Positions 34,949 to 46,683 of a stretch of 64,000 nucleotides of DNA are shown piece by piece. Under the pieces are notes generated by a model. The model searched no databases. It saw only the letters and a program-made list of their open reading frames with translations, and was not told where the DNA came from. Source of the stretch: Endocalyx cinctus. Lineage: Eukaryota; Ascomycota; Sordariomycetes; Amphisphaeriales; Apiosporaceae. The translations under genes were made by a program, and so were the position numbers. Position 1 is the stretch's first letter. Each line of letters opens with the position of its first letter. The stretch spans positions 894,441 through 958,440 of the forward strand of contig BCKC01000001.1 of NCBI GenBank assembly GCA_001600455.1, written 5' to 3'.

Positions 34949-35712
34949 CTGATTGATAAGATAATTTTCTTTGTTCTCTATGCAATCCTGGTTTGGGTTT
35001 AACTTTAGCTCCCGAAACCGCATTTAGTGTATAAATTTACGTATCGTGGACCTGACGACACCTTCTTTTCATCACCGATGATATTCTCCACTCTGTCAGG
35101 TTTTTCCCTCTTCTTCACTCCTTCACAGCATGAACATAAACAATTGGAGGAACAACCGGACATTACGAAAGTAAATGTTGTTACAAAATAGGTATTTGCA
35201 CCGCCCATACTGGGAGCTAGGAAACATCATGCTTTTGGACTTCAACATGGTTTTCGTATTGTAAACGGTTGCGTGACGCGTCATGAATAGTCTCTACTGA
35301 TTGAAAAGATGGGACGATATCTTGGTATTGACATTAAAGCCCCTGCCTCACCTAGGCTACATAATGTATTTTGATGGCATGTAATTACTCCGTAAGTTGA
35401 GTAGCGTTATATGCGGTATTATCGAGCCATCATACGTATGGTGACCATACTATTCCTTCGTAAATGATCATTTAAGCTTCAGCAAACAGCTTTAGCCAAG
35501 GAAGAAAATTTTCTGGGAAAATAGCACCTTGCATGGATCCATTCCGTAATGGATTCATGCTAGGGCTAATACCACTCTGTCGGATCCGCACTGTAAGTTA
35601 TGCCATATCTGACTGGATACCATTTATTCTGAAGGTGGGTAATACGAATGCATATTCATGGACGTTAGGCGAAAAGATACTTGTTTGTTTAGGTTCTTAT
35701 TTCAATCCAGGT

Positions 35713-35982
35713 TCATACGGTCCCAATTAGATAAAAATTGCATTGGGTTGATCCATCAGCCCCGAACGCCATACCCACGATGGCACTGGCTTCCGAGTAT
35801 GACGAGAATTGGCCGGATATCTGATGATCTGATAAGATGGATCTTTTAGATAATAGAATAATATTCTCGCCCTTATTGCCAAGAACGGCATCGCGCGCCC
35901 CGTGGTGCGGGTCGAAAACCACGCAACTCGCGCATCCTTGATCCTCTTCTGGACTAGTCTCATCAAAGTTGATGGACCCCAA
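35713..35982 (-). CDS. Short open frame of uncertain status
   Basis: An ATG-initiated frame of 89 codons begins MGSINFDETSPEEDQG, followed by CASCVVFDPHHGARD. The first 40 residues look protein-like (acidic, with a balanced composition), but the rest does not. No domain is recognised. It could be the 5' remnant of a lost gene or a chance frame inside the transporter promoter. Confidence 0.2.
   Translation of the reverse strand: MGSINFDETSPEEDQGCASCVVFDPHHGARDAVLGNKGENIILLSKRSILSDHQISGQFSSYSEASAIVGMAFGADGSTQCNFYLIGTV
35827..35835 (+). promoter_or_regulatory. SreA-type site ATCTGATAA
   Basis: Exact match to ATCWGATAA, preceded directly by a partial copy (ATATCTGATG). It lies about 465 bp upstream of the siderophore transporter start, the position expected for iron-dependent repression. 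Confidence 0.45.
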
Positions 35983-36298
35983 CTCCGATCATTCGATACT
36001 CATTGGTTACCTGTCAAATCTTGTCAAGCTGTGGTAAGCTTTTGGGACGCGAGTGAGTGTGATGTGACCCGGTGAAGATTTCCTACCATGGTCGTTAATT
36101 TCTCGAGGTCCGATCTGCTTCCATGCTCATGAATGTAGTCTCCACTCTCCACTAGTTTTAAAAAAAAAAAACGTGCAGACAAATACCCACGAGCTGCACC
36201 TATATGATGTCTATCGTTGACTCCCTTCCTTTTATCTCTTCATCCCAAAGCACTATCCGGCTCTCCGCTATATTTTATCGCTGAGCGGCTATCTCGAC

Positions 36299-38279
36299 AT
36301 GACTCCGAAATTTAGAAGTGGCCTTCTAGGGCTGGCGAACAAGTCGAAAGACAATGCGCCTGTCGTTACCGAAAAGCCCCAGGATATCGAGACGCCTCAA
36401 GATGCAGAGAAGCAAGCTCAGCAGGGTGAAAGCCCCTCCAAGGAAGTTACAGACGGTGCTAGCCAGTCGGGACAGTCCGCCGGAGAGGAGAAAGAATTGC
36501 AGTTCGGTGTTCAAGCTGCCGAAGCTACGCTCCAAGTCTGGACCAAGCAGCACCTCATCGCGGCGTATATTATGTAAGTAAAACTCTACGACGTATCTTC
36601 GTGTGATTGAACTGAACTAATCAATTTGCCCCTTTTCCGTAACTTAGTATTTGGCTTATCACGTTCCTGAACGCTTTCAGCTCCGGAGTCGCTTCCACAC
36701 TCAATACCTACGTGACAAGTGATTTCTCCGCTCACTCGCTTACTGCTACCACCAACATTATAGCCGGTCTCGTCCCCGGTCTGACGAAGCTGGCATACGC
36801 TAAGCTTATCGATAACTTTGGACGACCCCAAGGTTTCGGAGTCGCGATCACTATCTTGACCGTCGGACTTATCATGATGGCCGCCTGCAGGAACGTCGAA
36901 ACCTGTAAGTGACATTTCAAATTTAATTTCTTACTTATGGTGTATTCAAGACTAATTAAAGGGGTGTGACAAATTAAGACGCCGCCGCCGCCGTTTTCTA
37001 CTACACAGGCTATTCGTGGTTGGACTTCACCATCACCATTTTCATCGCCGATACCTCTCAGCTGAAGAACCGAGCTTTCTTGATCTCGTACGCGTCCTCG
37101 CCCTACCTCATCACCGTCTGGGTATACGGTCTTGCCTGCAACCAGATCATCGCGGAGGACGGCATCGGCTGGCGGTGGGGGTTCGGCATCTTCGCCATCA
37201 TCTTCCCCGTCGTCTGCACCCCCCTGTGGTGGCTGTTCTACCACAACCAGCGTAAGGCGATCAAGCAAGGGTTAGTCAAGATCACCCCTCACGGTCGGGG
37301 CCCGCTCGCCAATTTCGTGCACTACTGCAAGGAGTTCGACATCGTCGGTATCCTGCTGGCCGCCATCGGAATCGGCTTGTTCTTACTCTCCTTCAGCTTG
37401 TACTCGTACCAGACCCTGGAGTGGCGCTCTCCTCTGATCATCTCTTTCCTGATCTTCGGTGGACTTCTGATCGCTGCTTTCGTCGCCTGGGAGAAATGGC
37501 TCACGCCGGTGAACTTCATCCCGTGGCATCTAATCAAGAACCGGACCGTCTTCTTCACGTATACCATGATTGCGTCGCTTTACACGGCATGGTACCTATG
37601 GGACAACTACTTCTACTCTTTCCTCATCGTGGTCTTCAACGAGAGCGTTCAGAACGCGACCTACATCACAAACATCTACACGGTCGGTAGCGCCTTCTGG
37701 GCTATCGTGTTTGGTATATTCATTCGATGGAACGGCCGTCTCAAGTGGCCCGCCGTATTCTTCGGTGTACCCATGACCATCTTAGGTGTATCTCTGATGA
37801 TCCACTTCCGACAGCCCGACAGCAACATCGGCTGGATCGTGCTGTGCCAAATTTTCGTCGCGTTCGGTGGCGGTACTTTGGTCATATGCGAGCAAATGAC
37901 CGTCATGGCGGTCTCGCGTCACCAGGATATCCCCGCTATCATCGCGATGGAGGGCATGGTCGCGGCCATGGGACAGAGTATCGGATCGACGATTGCGACG
38001 GCGATGTGGACCGGTATATTCCCGAACCGACTCGCCAAGTTCCTTCCGAACGTATCGGCCGCGGAGAGAACCTCGATCTACGGCAGCATAACCGTTCAGA
38101 GCTCGTACCCGATCGGAAGCTCGACTCGCACCGGAATTATGGATGCTTACGCCGCTACGCAGAAGCTGATGTTGATCAGCGCCACTGCCTTATACTCCAT
38201 TACCTGGGGAAGCACGTTCCTTTGGGAGAGCATCAACGTGAAGAATATCCAACAGTACAAGGGCAACGTTATGTGGTGA
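36299..38279 (+). CDS. Siderophore-iron transporter (MFS, SIT/MirB type)
   Basis: Predicted 610-residue plasma-membrane importer of ferric siderophores with about 14 helices. Exons: 36299-36573, 36648-36904, 36979-38279 (611 codons; introns 74 bp each). A hydrophilic, Glu/Gln-rich N-terminus of about 75 residues precedes helix 1. Signature stretches are FLNAFSSGVASTLNTYVTSD, SWLDFTITIFIADTSQL, RAFLISYASSPYLITVW, WGFGIFAIIFPVVCTPLWWLF, YLWDNYFYSFLIVVFNESV and MEGMVAAMGQSIGSTIATAM, all typical of the SIT family. The acceptor of intron 2 is placed at AAATTAAG (36978) so that ETYAAAAVFYYTGYSWLD is kept. A later CAG would break the frame. Iron repression is suggested by GATA sites upstream. No siderophore NRPS is in the window, so it may import xenosiderophores or partner with genes elsewhere. 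Confidence 0.92.
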
Positions 38280-39301
38280 GGGAGGATTTACATCCCCACA
38301 TCAGTCATTGTCGAATATTTTCCCACCTTTTAATTATTGTGATATGATATAATTAATCAAAATGGGTTGACCCGAGGCGGATCACGGATATAGGAACTTC
38401 ACTTGTATACCTTTGAATTCGATTAGATGAGGCGCTGGATAACTAATTTTGGAAATATGTCGAATCTGAATTCGGAATAGAGGGGTGGTTTCAAGCTCAA
38501 CACGAGAACTTGCAGCCCACAGAGGGGGCTAAATTTTTAAACCCAGCTGAAGTTCGTTAATCATCGATATTGTAGATATAAATACTCTGAATAAAGGGGT
38601 ATACCAGGCCTTAAATATGGCTGGGGCAAAGTGGCGTTAATAAGAAATTGCCTCAGCCTGCTAGGTATTTTATCCAGCCGAACACAGTTAATACTATACT
38701 TTCAAGAAAAAAAAAAACCTTTACCGTTACTCTGTTTTCCCTTGCTCGAGTGTGGTCATAGATTTATTAGCGATCTAGGCCTTTCTATAGATTGAAGATT
38801 GTGGTCTCTTTTCTCTCTCCCCTCCCCCTACAGCTCGGATGGAGTAGGCCAGCCCAAGAGACTTAAGCAAACCAAGCATAATATTAACTAAGACTAAGTG
38901 ATTTTGATAACAGTTGCAGCACGGTATCTTGATACGAAATAGAAGTTATATATGATGGCAAGGAAGTTACCAGCTGGGGTTTGCTTATGATTGCATTTTG
39001 TATAAATATATCTCTCCTCTAAAATGAATAGGCCACAATATGAACAAGCTTGCTAGGGAGAACTAGCTACGTTCTTTCTTAACTCTCTAGAAGCTTTTTT
39101 CTGCACTAATATTATTGTAATCAAGGGTTCAGTACCGGAGCTAGTTGTTGACGGTAATTATGTGGAGTAAATATACGATTATATCGTATCGCCACTGTCG
39201 TTCAAACCTACTACGTATATGTACTAAATTCAGAGATTTTGTGGCGAAGTAAATCGAACGGCGGGACACTACTGTTCCTTTTGGGCTCTTAGAAGATATT
39301 A
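38280..39301. other. Intergenic region
   Basis: This is AT-rich sequence with no supported gene. A short poly-A run lies at about 38705-38717. Confidence 0.5.
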
Positions 39302-39697
39302 CTATATCCACCACGAGCTACTAGCTGGTTTAGGTTGGTTGAAGTATTCGCGCACCGCATATCCGGCAAGTTCTTCAGGAACGCTATCCAGGACGGTAAG
39401 GGCCGTTGGCCGCGCCTTGTACGGGCAGACAGCTTGAATGGGCCACTGGAAAGCCTGAAGAGTTTGGAGTATCGACCGAGTTTCTTGGTCAATCATTTCT
39501 TGGTAAGTGACATCTTCCCGGCTGAGTAGCGGAAGGGAGCAAGAAAAATTATTTGAATTCTCGTCGGAGATAGTAGCTTCCTTCACTCGGTGCCAATTTC
39601 AGTCTACGGCGGTCTTCCGGAGTTTATCGGAATAAAGGCAAACCCACTTTGCACCGCGGAGGATTACTGGGATTTGGAAATGAAATAATATCAATTG
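39302..39697 (-). pseudogene. Unidentified coding remnant with one in-frame TGA
   Basis: One frame reads VILRGAKWVCLYSDKLRK, then a TGA at 39599-39601, then NWHRVKEATISDENSNN and about 90 more residues including LDSVPEELAGYAVREYF before a stop. The composition on both sides of the TGA looks protein-like, which suggests a gene fragment carrying a nonsense change or an unrecognised intron. There is no plausible start codon and no recognised domain. Confidence 0.25.
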
Positions 39698-41654
39698 GTA
39701 AAGTTGTCGTTAGGGTCACTAAACAACCTATGACATAGCTGGTTTCGTGATCACCTTACAAAAAAAGAAATGTAAACATCGGGACTCGCTGTTTACTTCC
39801 TAGGTATAGGGTTCGCGGGTTTGTCGAGGATCACGTGGTACATCGGGGGAACAGGGGACCTAGCCCGGGATCGTCCAAGATGGAGCAATCCATAAATCAC
39901 GAACCCTCGTATTCACGTTTAAACCACTTCAAAGGGTATTATGAGACGTTGATCCAGTAAATCAGCGGTAAGCGAAGATGATTAATCAACTACGAGTAGA
40001 CAAAAAGAAAGAAACAAAGAGAAAGTTTGACGTTGTCACTAAAGACCTCATGATTTATGAATATACGATATTAGGTCAATATTACCTAAAAGGATTGTTT
40101 CCATTATTTCATACGCTGGGAGGTTATCCGGCGAAAAAGAAAACGGAACAAGGTTCAAGAGGCCAGTGAAATGACGCAAAAGGGAATAGGAGATCTCTTC
40201 ATTCTCAAGACATGCAAGTTAAATAGCATACGGAACGATTGAAAGGTCCATACGCAATATTACGGAAAATATACGTGTATATATAAATATATATTCCCGG
40301 GAGGTCCGCGGATCAAGATTCATAGGAGTTTTCGGGAACCATACTTATATAGTGATGTATACTATGCATGGATATATGTATGTAAGTGGCCAGATGGTAC
40401 GGTGTACAACAATTAAAAGGATCCGACAATTTTACCTCCGAGACCATCGAATAATGATCAATGGATAAAATAAAATATATATGTACCCTTCTAATAATCA
40501 GTTAACGTTACCTCGGTGACTGGTCGAGATTTATAGGTTTTTTTTTTACTTTTTTTTGTCTAATTGATGAAATTGATCGGGGATTTACAGTACCTTAATA
40601 CGCTAGATCAAGCTGGAGGGAGTTAGGTATAGTGTATAAAATAGTGTCGTTATATATACGTCGCATAAAGACGAATATGCCCTAAATGAAATGATACCAG
40701 CTGAATATATATTAATTTAAATGAATATTTTGTGTGGTATTATGTATATTATGTAGAGTATTGCGATTTTCAGGGGCCAGAGGCATATTTTAGGGGACTA
40801 AAGAATAAGAAGAATACAAAGCAACCTGTCGTTTGTCTCCACTTGTACGCGTCAGGATGACAACGCGGCATTAAGATCTAAACTGGGAAAGGTTTGGAGA
40901 GAATATATTTAAGTGGACAATATCCACCCATGTAACTAACCATTTGACAACGAGACCCCCAAAAGACTCGTCCTATTTCGTATGTAGTACTCGTATCCTA
41001 GTACCATGTTTCATGATTCTCTGGTAGACAGGTACCGGGGGACCCGTTGGAAACGAAAAAGCTTAGCCTCACTGACATGCGTATACACACGTACCAATAC
41101 GAACGACTCGATACTAGCTAGGCTCAGTCATGACGACAAGAAATCAATGAATAAGATGATATTGGCTGAAACATGGTGGCTCATCAACTAAATCGTCGTA
41201 TCGAATCAGTCTCCAACCACAATAGATCTATCCGTTGATCACCATGTGGACCATCATCCGATTTGTGATGGGTGATGCAATCCTTATACTGCGCTACAGG
41301 TGGATGTTTCTAGCGTACGGTGAATCAAATTATCCATATCCACCAGAAGTCGTTCTTTAAATAATAGATGTAAAATCCCTAAATTATTTTTCTTGGATTT
41401 GTTTTATAATATACTGATTCATGCCGTTTTTTTTTTCTATACCAAGTAACTGTCAATAAACATCTAAAGAGTCTTTCAATTTGACTTCATTGTTTGATTG
41501 ATTGACCTGTCATTCGCTTTACCTCCACCATTCGCTTAACATCCATACTTTCCAAACCCGACTACCTGATTTCTTTCTCTCTTTCTTTCTCTTCTGAAGT
41601 ATTCTAATTAAATCAAAAATCTCTCGTTGATACCATAACGCTTCTTATTACAAA
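39698..41654. other. 2-kb AT-rich gene-poor region
   Basis: No supported gene lies here. Just upstream of the GH16 gene the sequence becomes rich in CT runs (41560-41600), typical of fungal promoters and 5' UTRs. Confidence 0.5.
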
Positions 41655-42910
41655 ATGAAGTACTCACTACTTACCGTCGCGGCCGCGATTGCCCCGCTTG
41701 TTTCCGCTCAGACCTCGACGTCTTGCGATCCTACCGAGAGTAAGCATATTTTTATACTATATAGAAAAAAAAAAAAGAAAAAAAAAAGAGAACATAGAGC
41801 TGACATATAAATCTACGTAGAAACCTGCTCGGCCGATACAGGTCTCAACCAAGTGTCTTACAGCGTCGACTTCACGCAGGGCGAATCGTCGGACTGGAAC
41901 GCCACGTATGGAACCATCGAATACTCCGACTCCGGTGCTGCCTTCACCGTATCCGAGAAGGGAGATGCGCCGACGCTGGTGTCCGACTTCTACTTCTTCT
42001 TCGGCGTCGTGTCCGTCATCATGAAGGCCGCTCCCGGACAGGGTATCGTCAGCAGCTCGGTTCTCGAGTCCAACGACCTCGACGAGATCGACTGGGAGTG
42101 GATCGGCGGAGAGTCCGCCCAGGTACAGACCAACTACTTCGGCAAGGGTAACACGACTTCGTACGACCGATCCACGACGGTCGACCTTTCCGTCGACGCC
42201 CAGACCACCGCCGTCAACTACACGCTCGAGTGGACCTCGGCCACCACGAAGTGGTACGTCAACAGCAAGCTCGTCCGAACCCTGGCCTACGCCGACGCCG
42301 TGGACGGCACGAACTACCCGCAGACGCCCATGCAGGTGAAGCTCGGTATCTGGGCCGGCGGTGATTCGGATAACTCGGAAGGTACTATCGAGTGGGCCGG
42401 AGGCGAGACCGACTACGACAACGGCCCTTACACCATGTACGTCGAGAAGGTCGAGATCACCAACTACAACCCGGCTTCGTCGTATACCTACAGCGACAAG
42501 ACCGGATCTTACGAGAGCATCACCATGAGCAACGACACCTCCGTCGCCACCAGCAGCAACATCGACTCATCGAGCGCTTCCATCAACGGCACCGTCTCTT
42601 CAGGTATGTGTATTTCGAATCTCTCTTTTCTCTCTTACTCTTACTTTCACTATCAAGTCCGCACAATGTGCGCCTCGACCGCTTTTTTTTTTTTTAGTAC
42701 TTGATGAATGGTATCGGACTTAACTAACCATGATGATGCGCAGGTTCCTCATCCAACTCGACATCTAGCTCTTCTTCTTCGTCGTCTTCGTCGTCTTCTT
42801 CCAGCTCGAGCTCTGCTTCGGCCTCCTCCGTCGCCAAAAGCTCGGCTGCGACCGTTGCCTTTAACGGTGTCTTCGCCGTTGCCTTGGGCTTGGTGGCTAT
42901 CTTTATATAG
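41655..42910 (+). CDS. GPI-anchored Crh-type GH16 cell-wall glucanosyltransferase
   Basis: Predicted 344-residue secreted enzyme that cross-links chitin to beta-glucan in the cell wall (Crh1/Utr2/Crf1 group, GH16). Exons: 41655-41739, 41821-42603, 42744-42910. The signal peptide MKYSLLTVAAAIAPLVSAQ is followed by a CDPTE...TCSAD segment. The catalytic signature DEIDWEW places the nucleophile Glu117, Asp119 and acid/base Glu121. Acceptor-side landmarks include QTNYFGKGNTTSYDR, LEWTSATTKWYVN and GIWAGGDSDNSEGTIEWAGG. Exon 3 encodes a run of about 25 serines, then a hydrophobic FNGVFAVALGLVAIFI tail, a GPI signal. No chitin-binding CBM18 domain is present. All active-site residues are intact. 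The last intron (140 bp) is longer than the others in the window. Confidence 0.92.
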
Positions 42911-44648
42911 ATAGCGAGGCCCTTGCCGAGAAAGGGTTTAGATTTGTTGTTTCGCGACTGGGTAGGGTGCCGGGATATTTTTCTTCTTTTTGTACTTTTA
43001 TTGGACTGTAGGATTGCCTTGATAGATGTTCCAAATTACGTCACTAAATAGGCTATCGGAGATGGTGCTGAATTGCGTCGGATGTCGAAATCCCAATTTT
43101 ACTCCGTCACTTAGTATCGGCAAACTACCATAAAATAAAATAAAAATTATTATATGTACTTGATCACGCCTTCTGGCGCAATATCCCATAGAAATAATCA
43201 ATTTCGTTGTGTATAGAATTATATACGGTGCGGTGAATGAGAACAGGCCCAGAATTGACTCCTTGTCTTTGGGGTTTGCGATAATTATGAAATATCGATC
43301 CTAGGCAAAGTATTTCCATATCTTCGTTCTGTCCAATCATTTGCTATGGGTTTGATCACATACTCTTTCTGTATTGCATTATTAGTCCATATTGCATTTA
43401 CGTCTAGGAATTGTTGTTCGGATGAGTGCCGTGTCATTAAAATGCGTTGCTCCACTGGACAAGACCATCACTTTGACCTGTCAACGAAATTCTTTTCTTC
43501 TAGAACTTCCGCTAATCGAGAATGATTCTAGCGTGTGTTTGACTGCTTACCCCGCATTAATGCGGTGGACTTGCTTTGGATTTCAAACTGGAATTGTCTG
43601 ACTTGAAGAGCAACGTTCAAGCTATGATCTCGTTGGTACTCGAGTCCTGCAGCCCTTGCGCTTCTTCACATACGCTAAGACGCTGCTCCGGATCTCACGG
43701 GTCGACTTTCGGAATGCTGCAGCTAGGCAGATTAATTGCAGGGTCTACATCAAGCCTCAGGGACACGCTTAATCTATACGTAAGTTTCAGGATACGCTCG
43801 TAAGAACATTTCACCCCTCTACCATTTTTTAAATAGTTATGTTAGAGGATGCAGTTGAAAATGGACCCGTACACCTGTTTGGCATGCTTTTCACACTGAA
43901 TACAGGAAAGACAGTGTTAGATCGGTACCCACAAGGTAAGTTTTGACAAACTCATTTTGATAACGCAATACATGGCTTCCTTCAAGGAATAACAGTATGC
44001 ATTGGCTTTAATTAACTGCTTAAAAGGCAGTTTAGATCAATGAATATACTAGGGGAAAAAAACATCGGATCTATGTAGTATATTTCAGTACTGTAATTAG
44101 ATTCCAAACTTGAAACGTAACTTGTGTAAACGTAAAGTGCGAATAGAAAAATAGCCAAACAAGTATCACTTAAATGGAAACCAACTACGATAATGCACAT
44201 CACATTTCTGCGCCTATTTGTAAGAACAGGGGGAGTGGTAGAGAAAACAGACGCAGCAACGAACATATTGTTCTCGAAACGAGTTATAGTTACTACAGTG
44301 GAGTCATTACCCCTATTTCTTTCACATTTCATTCTTTACTTACCACACGTACGAGATTTCGAAGGGATTACGTGTCGCTTTTTTTTTTTTTTTTTTTTTN
44401 TTTTTAACATTCATCGCCCAGTCGATGCATTAAACAATCTCCTCCCTTCCGCATCCTCATCATACCTCGTCTCTCCTTAGCCAGAAATCTGGTATCATAA
44501 GTGTATTCCGGTCCAAATTAATAGATAGAGTAGAAAAGAAATTGTAAATGAGAAACCGCGGGGATGACGATAAAAGAAGCAAGCAAGGGGTTTGCCACGT
44601 TAGTCATTAGGAACGAGAACTCCTGCGCTGTAGGGACGGAAGCTCTAT
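42911..44648. other. Convergent intergenic region with ambiguous base
   Basis: No gene is supported. A poly-T tract (44379-44405) contains the only N of the window at 44400, so its length is unresolved in the assembly. Open frames near 43.4-43.8 kb lack recognisable features. Confidence 0.5.
44379..44405 (+). repeat. Poly-T tract interrupted by N
   Basis: There are twenty-one T residues, an N at 44400, and five more T residues. It marks an assembly uncertainty in a homopolymer. Confidence 0.95.
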
Positions 44649-46683
44649 CTATATAAGCTCAACAATACACACGCCATCTTCGTCCCTGCTCTGATATGTC
44701 GTCGCATCTAAGTCGACCGTTTTACAGTGATGGTTGAGCCGCTCCCACCTCTTGCCTTCACGATCCGCATCAAACCAAAACATACCTAGCCGAGTATACT
44801 GGCCGCGCTGGTCGCCTGATGCCAGTTCTAGAATTAATCCGACTCCTCCGCTAGAGTTGTTATAAACTCCTGACACAGGTAATAAATAGACTCGGTCGCG
44901 ATTGCATATTCTTTCGCTAATATTTATCCGATCATCCAGGAAGAAAATAACGCTCAGACCGAGAGAGTCTTCACATTTCCATGTTGCTGAGAATTCTGTT
45001 GACGAGATCGGTTTCGAAAGGGCCGAAATCGAGAACGCAGAGCACAGTGGGCCTTTCACACGCAGGTATCCTGTGTCACACGAAGTGAAAGATTCAGGCG
45101 ATACCTTACACTCGATAACTTTTACTGCTAACGCATTTGAGTGCCATAGCGAAAAGAAGTCTACGCTACAGTTTACAGAGGCCCACGACCAAGAAGGAGC
45201 TCGGTAGGGTCCTGCATAGGGATTGTTTAGTTTATTGGACCCAATATTATGCCATAGTAAATGTTTCGGGAGATGACATCGCCATAGCCCAGCGAGATAG
45301 TCAGAGGCTTTGAGGGCAGGGTTTTTGGCTACTTCCACGAATTTTGATGCTAGACCGGACATTGCCACCAGCTTATCAGATGACTTCGTGAGGTTGGTTT
45401 GAGAATAACGTTTGACGAGTACTTCCCAGCCAGAGTGTGATGATTCCCAGAGCTGACCTCCACGCATTTCGCGGAGAATTCCGGTACTTGCATCATTATG
45501 AAAAGGGAAGCCTTCCATCTTGGAGCAGGTGGCGCATTCCCATGAGATCTGTTCATATCCGAAGTGAACAGTTCTAGCCGGTAAGTATCGTTCCTGATGC
45601 GTCCAGCCGCGAGTATACAGTGGCAGAGTCCGATACTTCGTATCCTCTGAACTATGCCTAAAAATCAAAACGGAACCCACGTTGCACGCAGAGAATTTGA
45701 GCGGAGTACGCGACACGTAAAGACCGCCGTTGGAATCGAGGGCGGCATCTGCTGCAATATTCAAGAAGCCGTTGGCATACACAGTGGCCATTTGACCTGC
45801 TTCGCTGCTCCAGTCATCTAAGTTGTCTTGAATGATGCAGAGTGAGTCAATCCAAATGTATCCAATTCCGAGTGCGCAAGTGAAGAGGATGGATTCTTGG
45901 ATTGTTTTCGGAAGGATTGTGAAAGGGATATTCTTCGTATATGCATCGAAAAGATCCCTCGTAGTTTTACTAGGAACATCGCCTCCCCACTTGATTTTTT
46001 TGGGTCTTGTCAGTTACACGATTTTCACTTGTTTTCATCAACGGAGATTCGAGAGTTGGATCTTGCGGTGATAATGGTATACATATTAATATTGAACTCA
46101 CGCGATAGCTCAATGTTGCATATCTTGTTTTCCCTGGAAGAGCACGGGAATGTACTAAGCGTATAGTTGGCTCTCCTGACCCTTTCCGCAACTCTACGAG
46201 CCTCGTAGGCAACTTCGTGCCGGAATTTTTGGATGCCGATAAACAGTCACCTTTATATTTGGGATGCCCATTTTCGCATTCCTCAATCCACTTCTTGGTC
46301 ATGGCTGCGCATGTATCCGGAGTCATCTCAAAATCCATCGGACGACCTTCAATACTCACTTTACCATGGCTACTAATGAGGAAATTCCCATACGTCGTCT
46401 CACCATCTTGGGACATAACATAGAGGTATCTCCCCCGGTTACATCGTAACTTGATCCTGTGGTTTCCATCGATCCTCAGTGGGGAAGACGGGCTATCGGC
46501 AAGGATGGGGCTATTCTGAAGAATCCCAGCAATGAGAGAACAGGGATGACATCCTTTTCCCGAGGATACTATTATCTCTTCAAAAGTACGATGCATGACC
46601 TCCCGAGGGTAGCGTGTACTGTAAACGTCCGATAGGGCCACATCACATGTCTCGCAGACAGAATCGAACTGGATACTGGTCAT
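44649..46683 (-). CDS. HET-domain (heterokaryon incompatibility) protein
   Basis: Predicted 640-residue cytosolic protein. Exons are 46102-46683 and 44649-45989, joined in phase 0 by a 112-bp GTGAGT intron. The N-terminus carries a Cys/His-containing segment (CETCDVALSD, GKGCHPCSLIAG) common in this group. The HET domain spans the junction: TRYATLSYR, then WGGDVPSKTT, PKTIQESILFTCALGIGYIWIDSLCIIQD, DDWSSEAGQMATVYANG, and GWTHQERYLPARTVHFG, which are the three conserved HET blocks. The C-terminal region includes YRAPSWSWASV, usual in HET proteins. HET proteins trigger cell death on fusion of unlike strains, and some are simply uncharacterised family members. No repeats or STAND module are attached. 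The frame is intact. Confidence 0.92.

Larger units (their letters stand above)
34696..36298. promoter_or_regulatory. 1.6-kb divergent promoter region with GATA sites
   Basis: The spacer lies between the P450 and the siderophore transporter. It contains two matches to ATCWGATAA, the extended GATA site bound by fungal iron repressors of the SreA/Urbs1 class. A poorly supported open frame occupies 35713-35982. Promoter function is inferred from position. Confidence 0.5.

Noticed and set aside
36326..37268. Long minus-strand frames opposite the siderophore transporter
   Set aside because: They mirror the transporter exons and cross its introns without splice signals.
41750..41800. A-rich stretch in the GH16 gene as a frameshift site
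   Set aside because: It lies inside an intron with good GTAAGC/GTAG borders, and the exons join cleanly.
44174..44480. Two plus-strand frames running through the poly-T/N tract
   Set aside because: They depend on an ambiguous base and encode poly-Phe; there is no domain.
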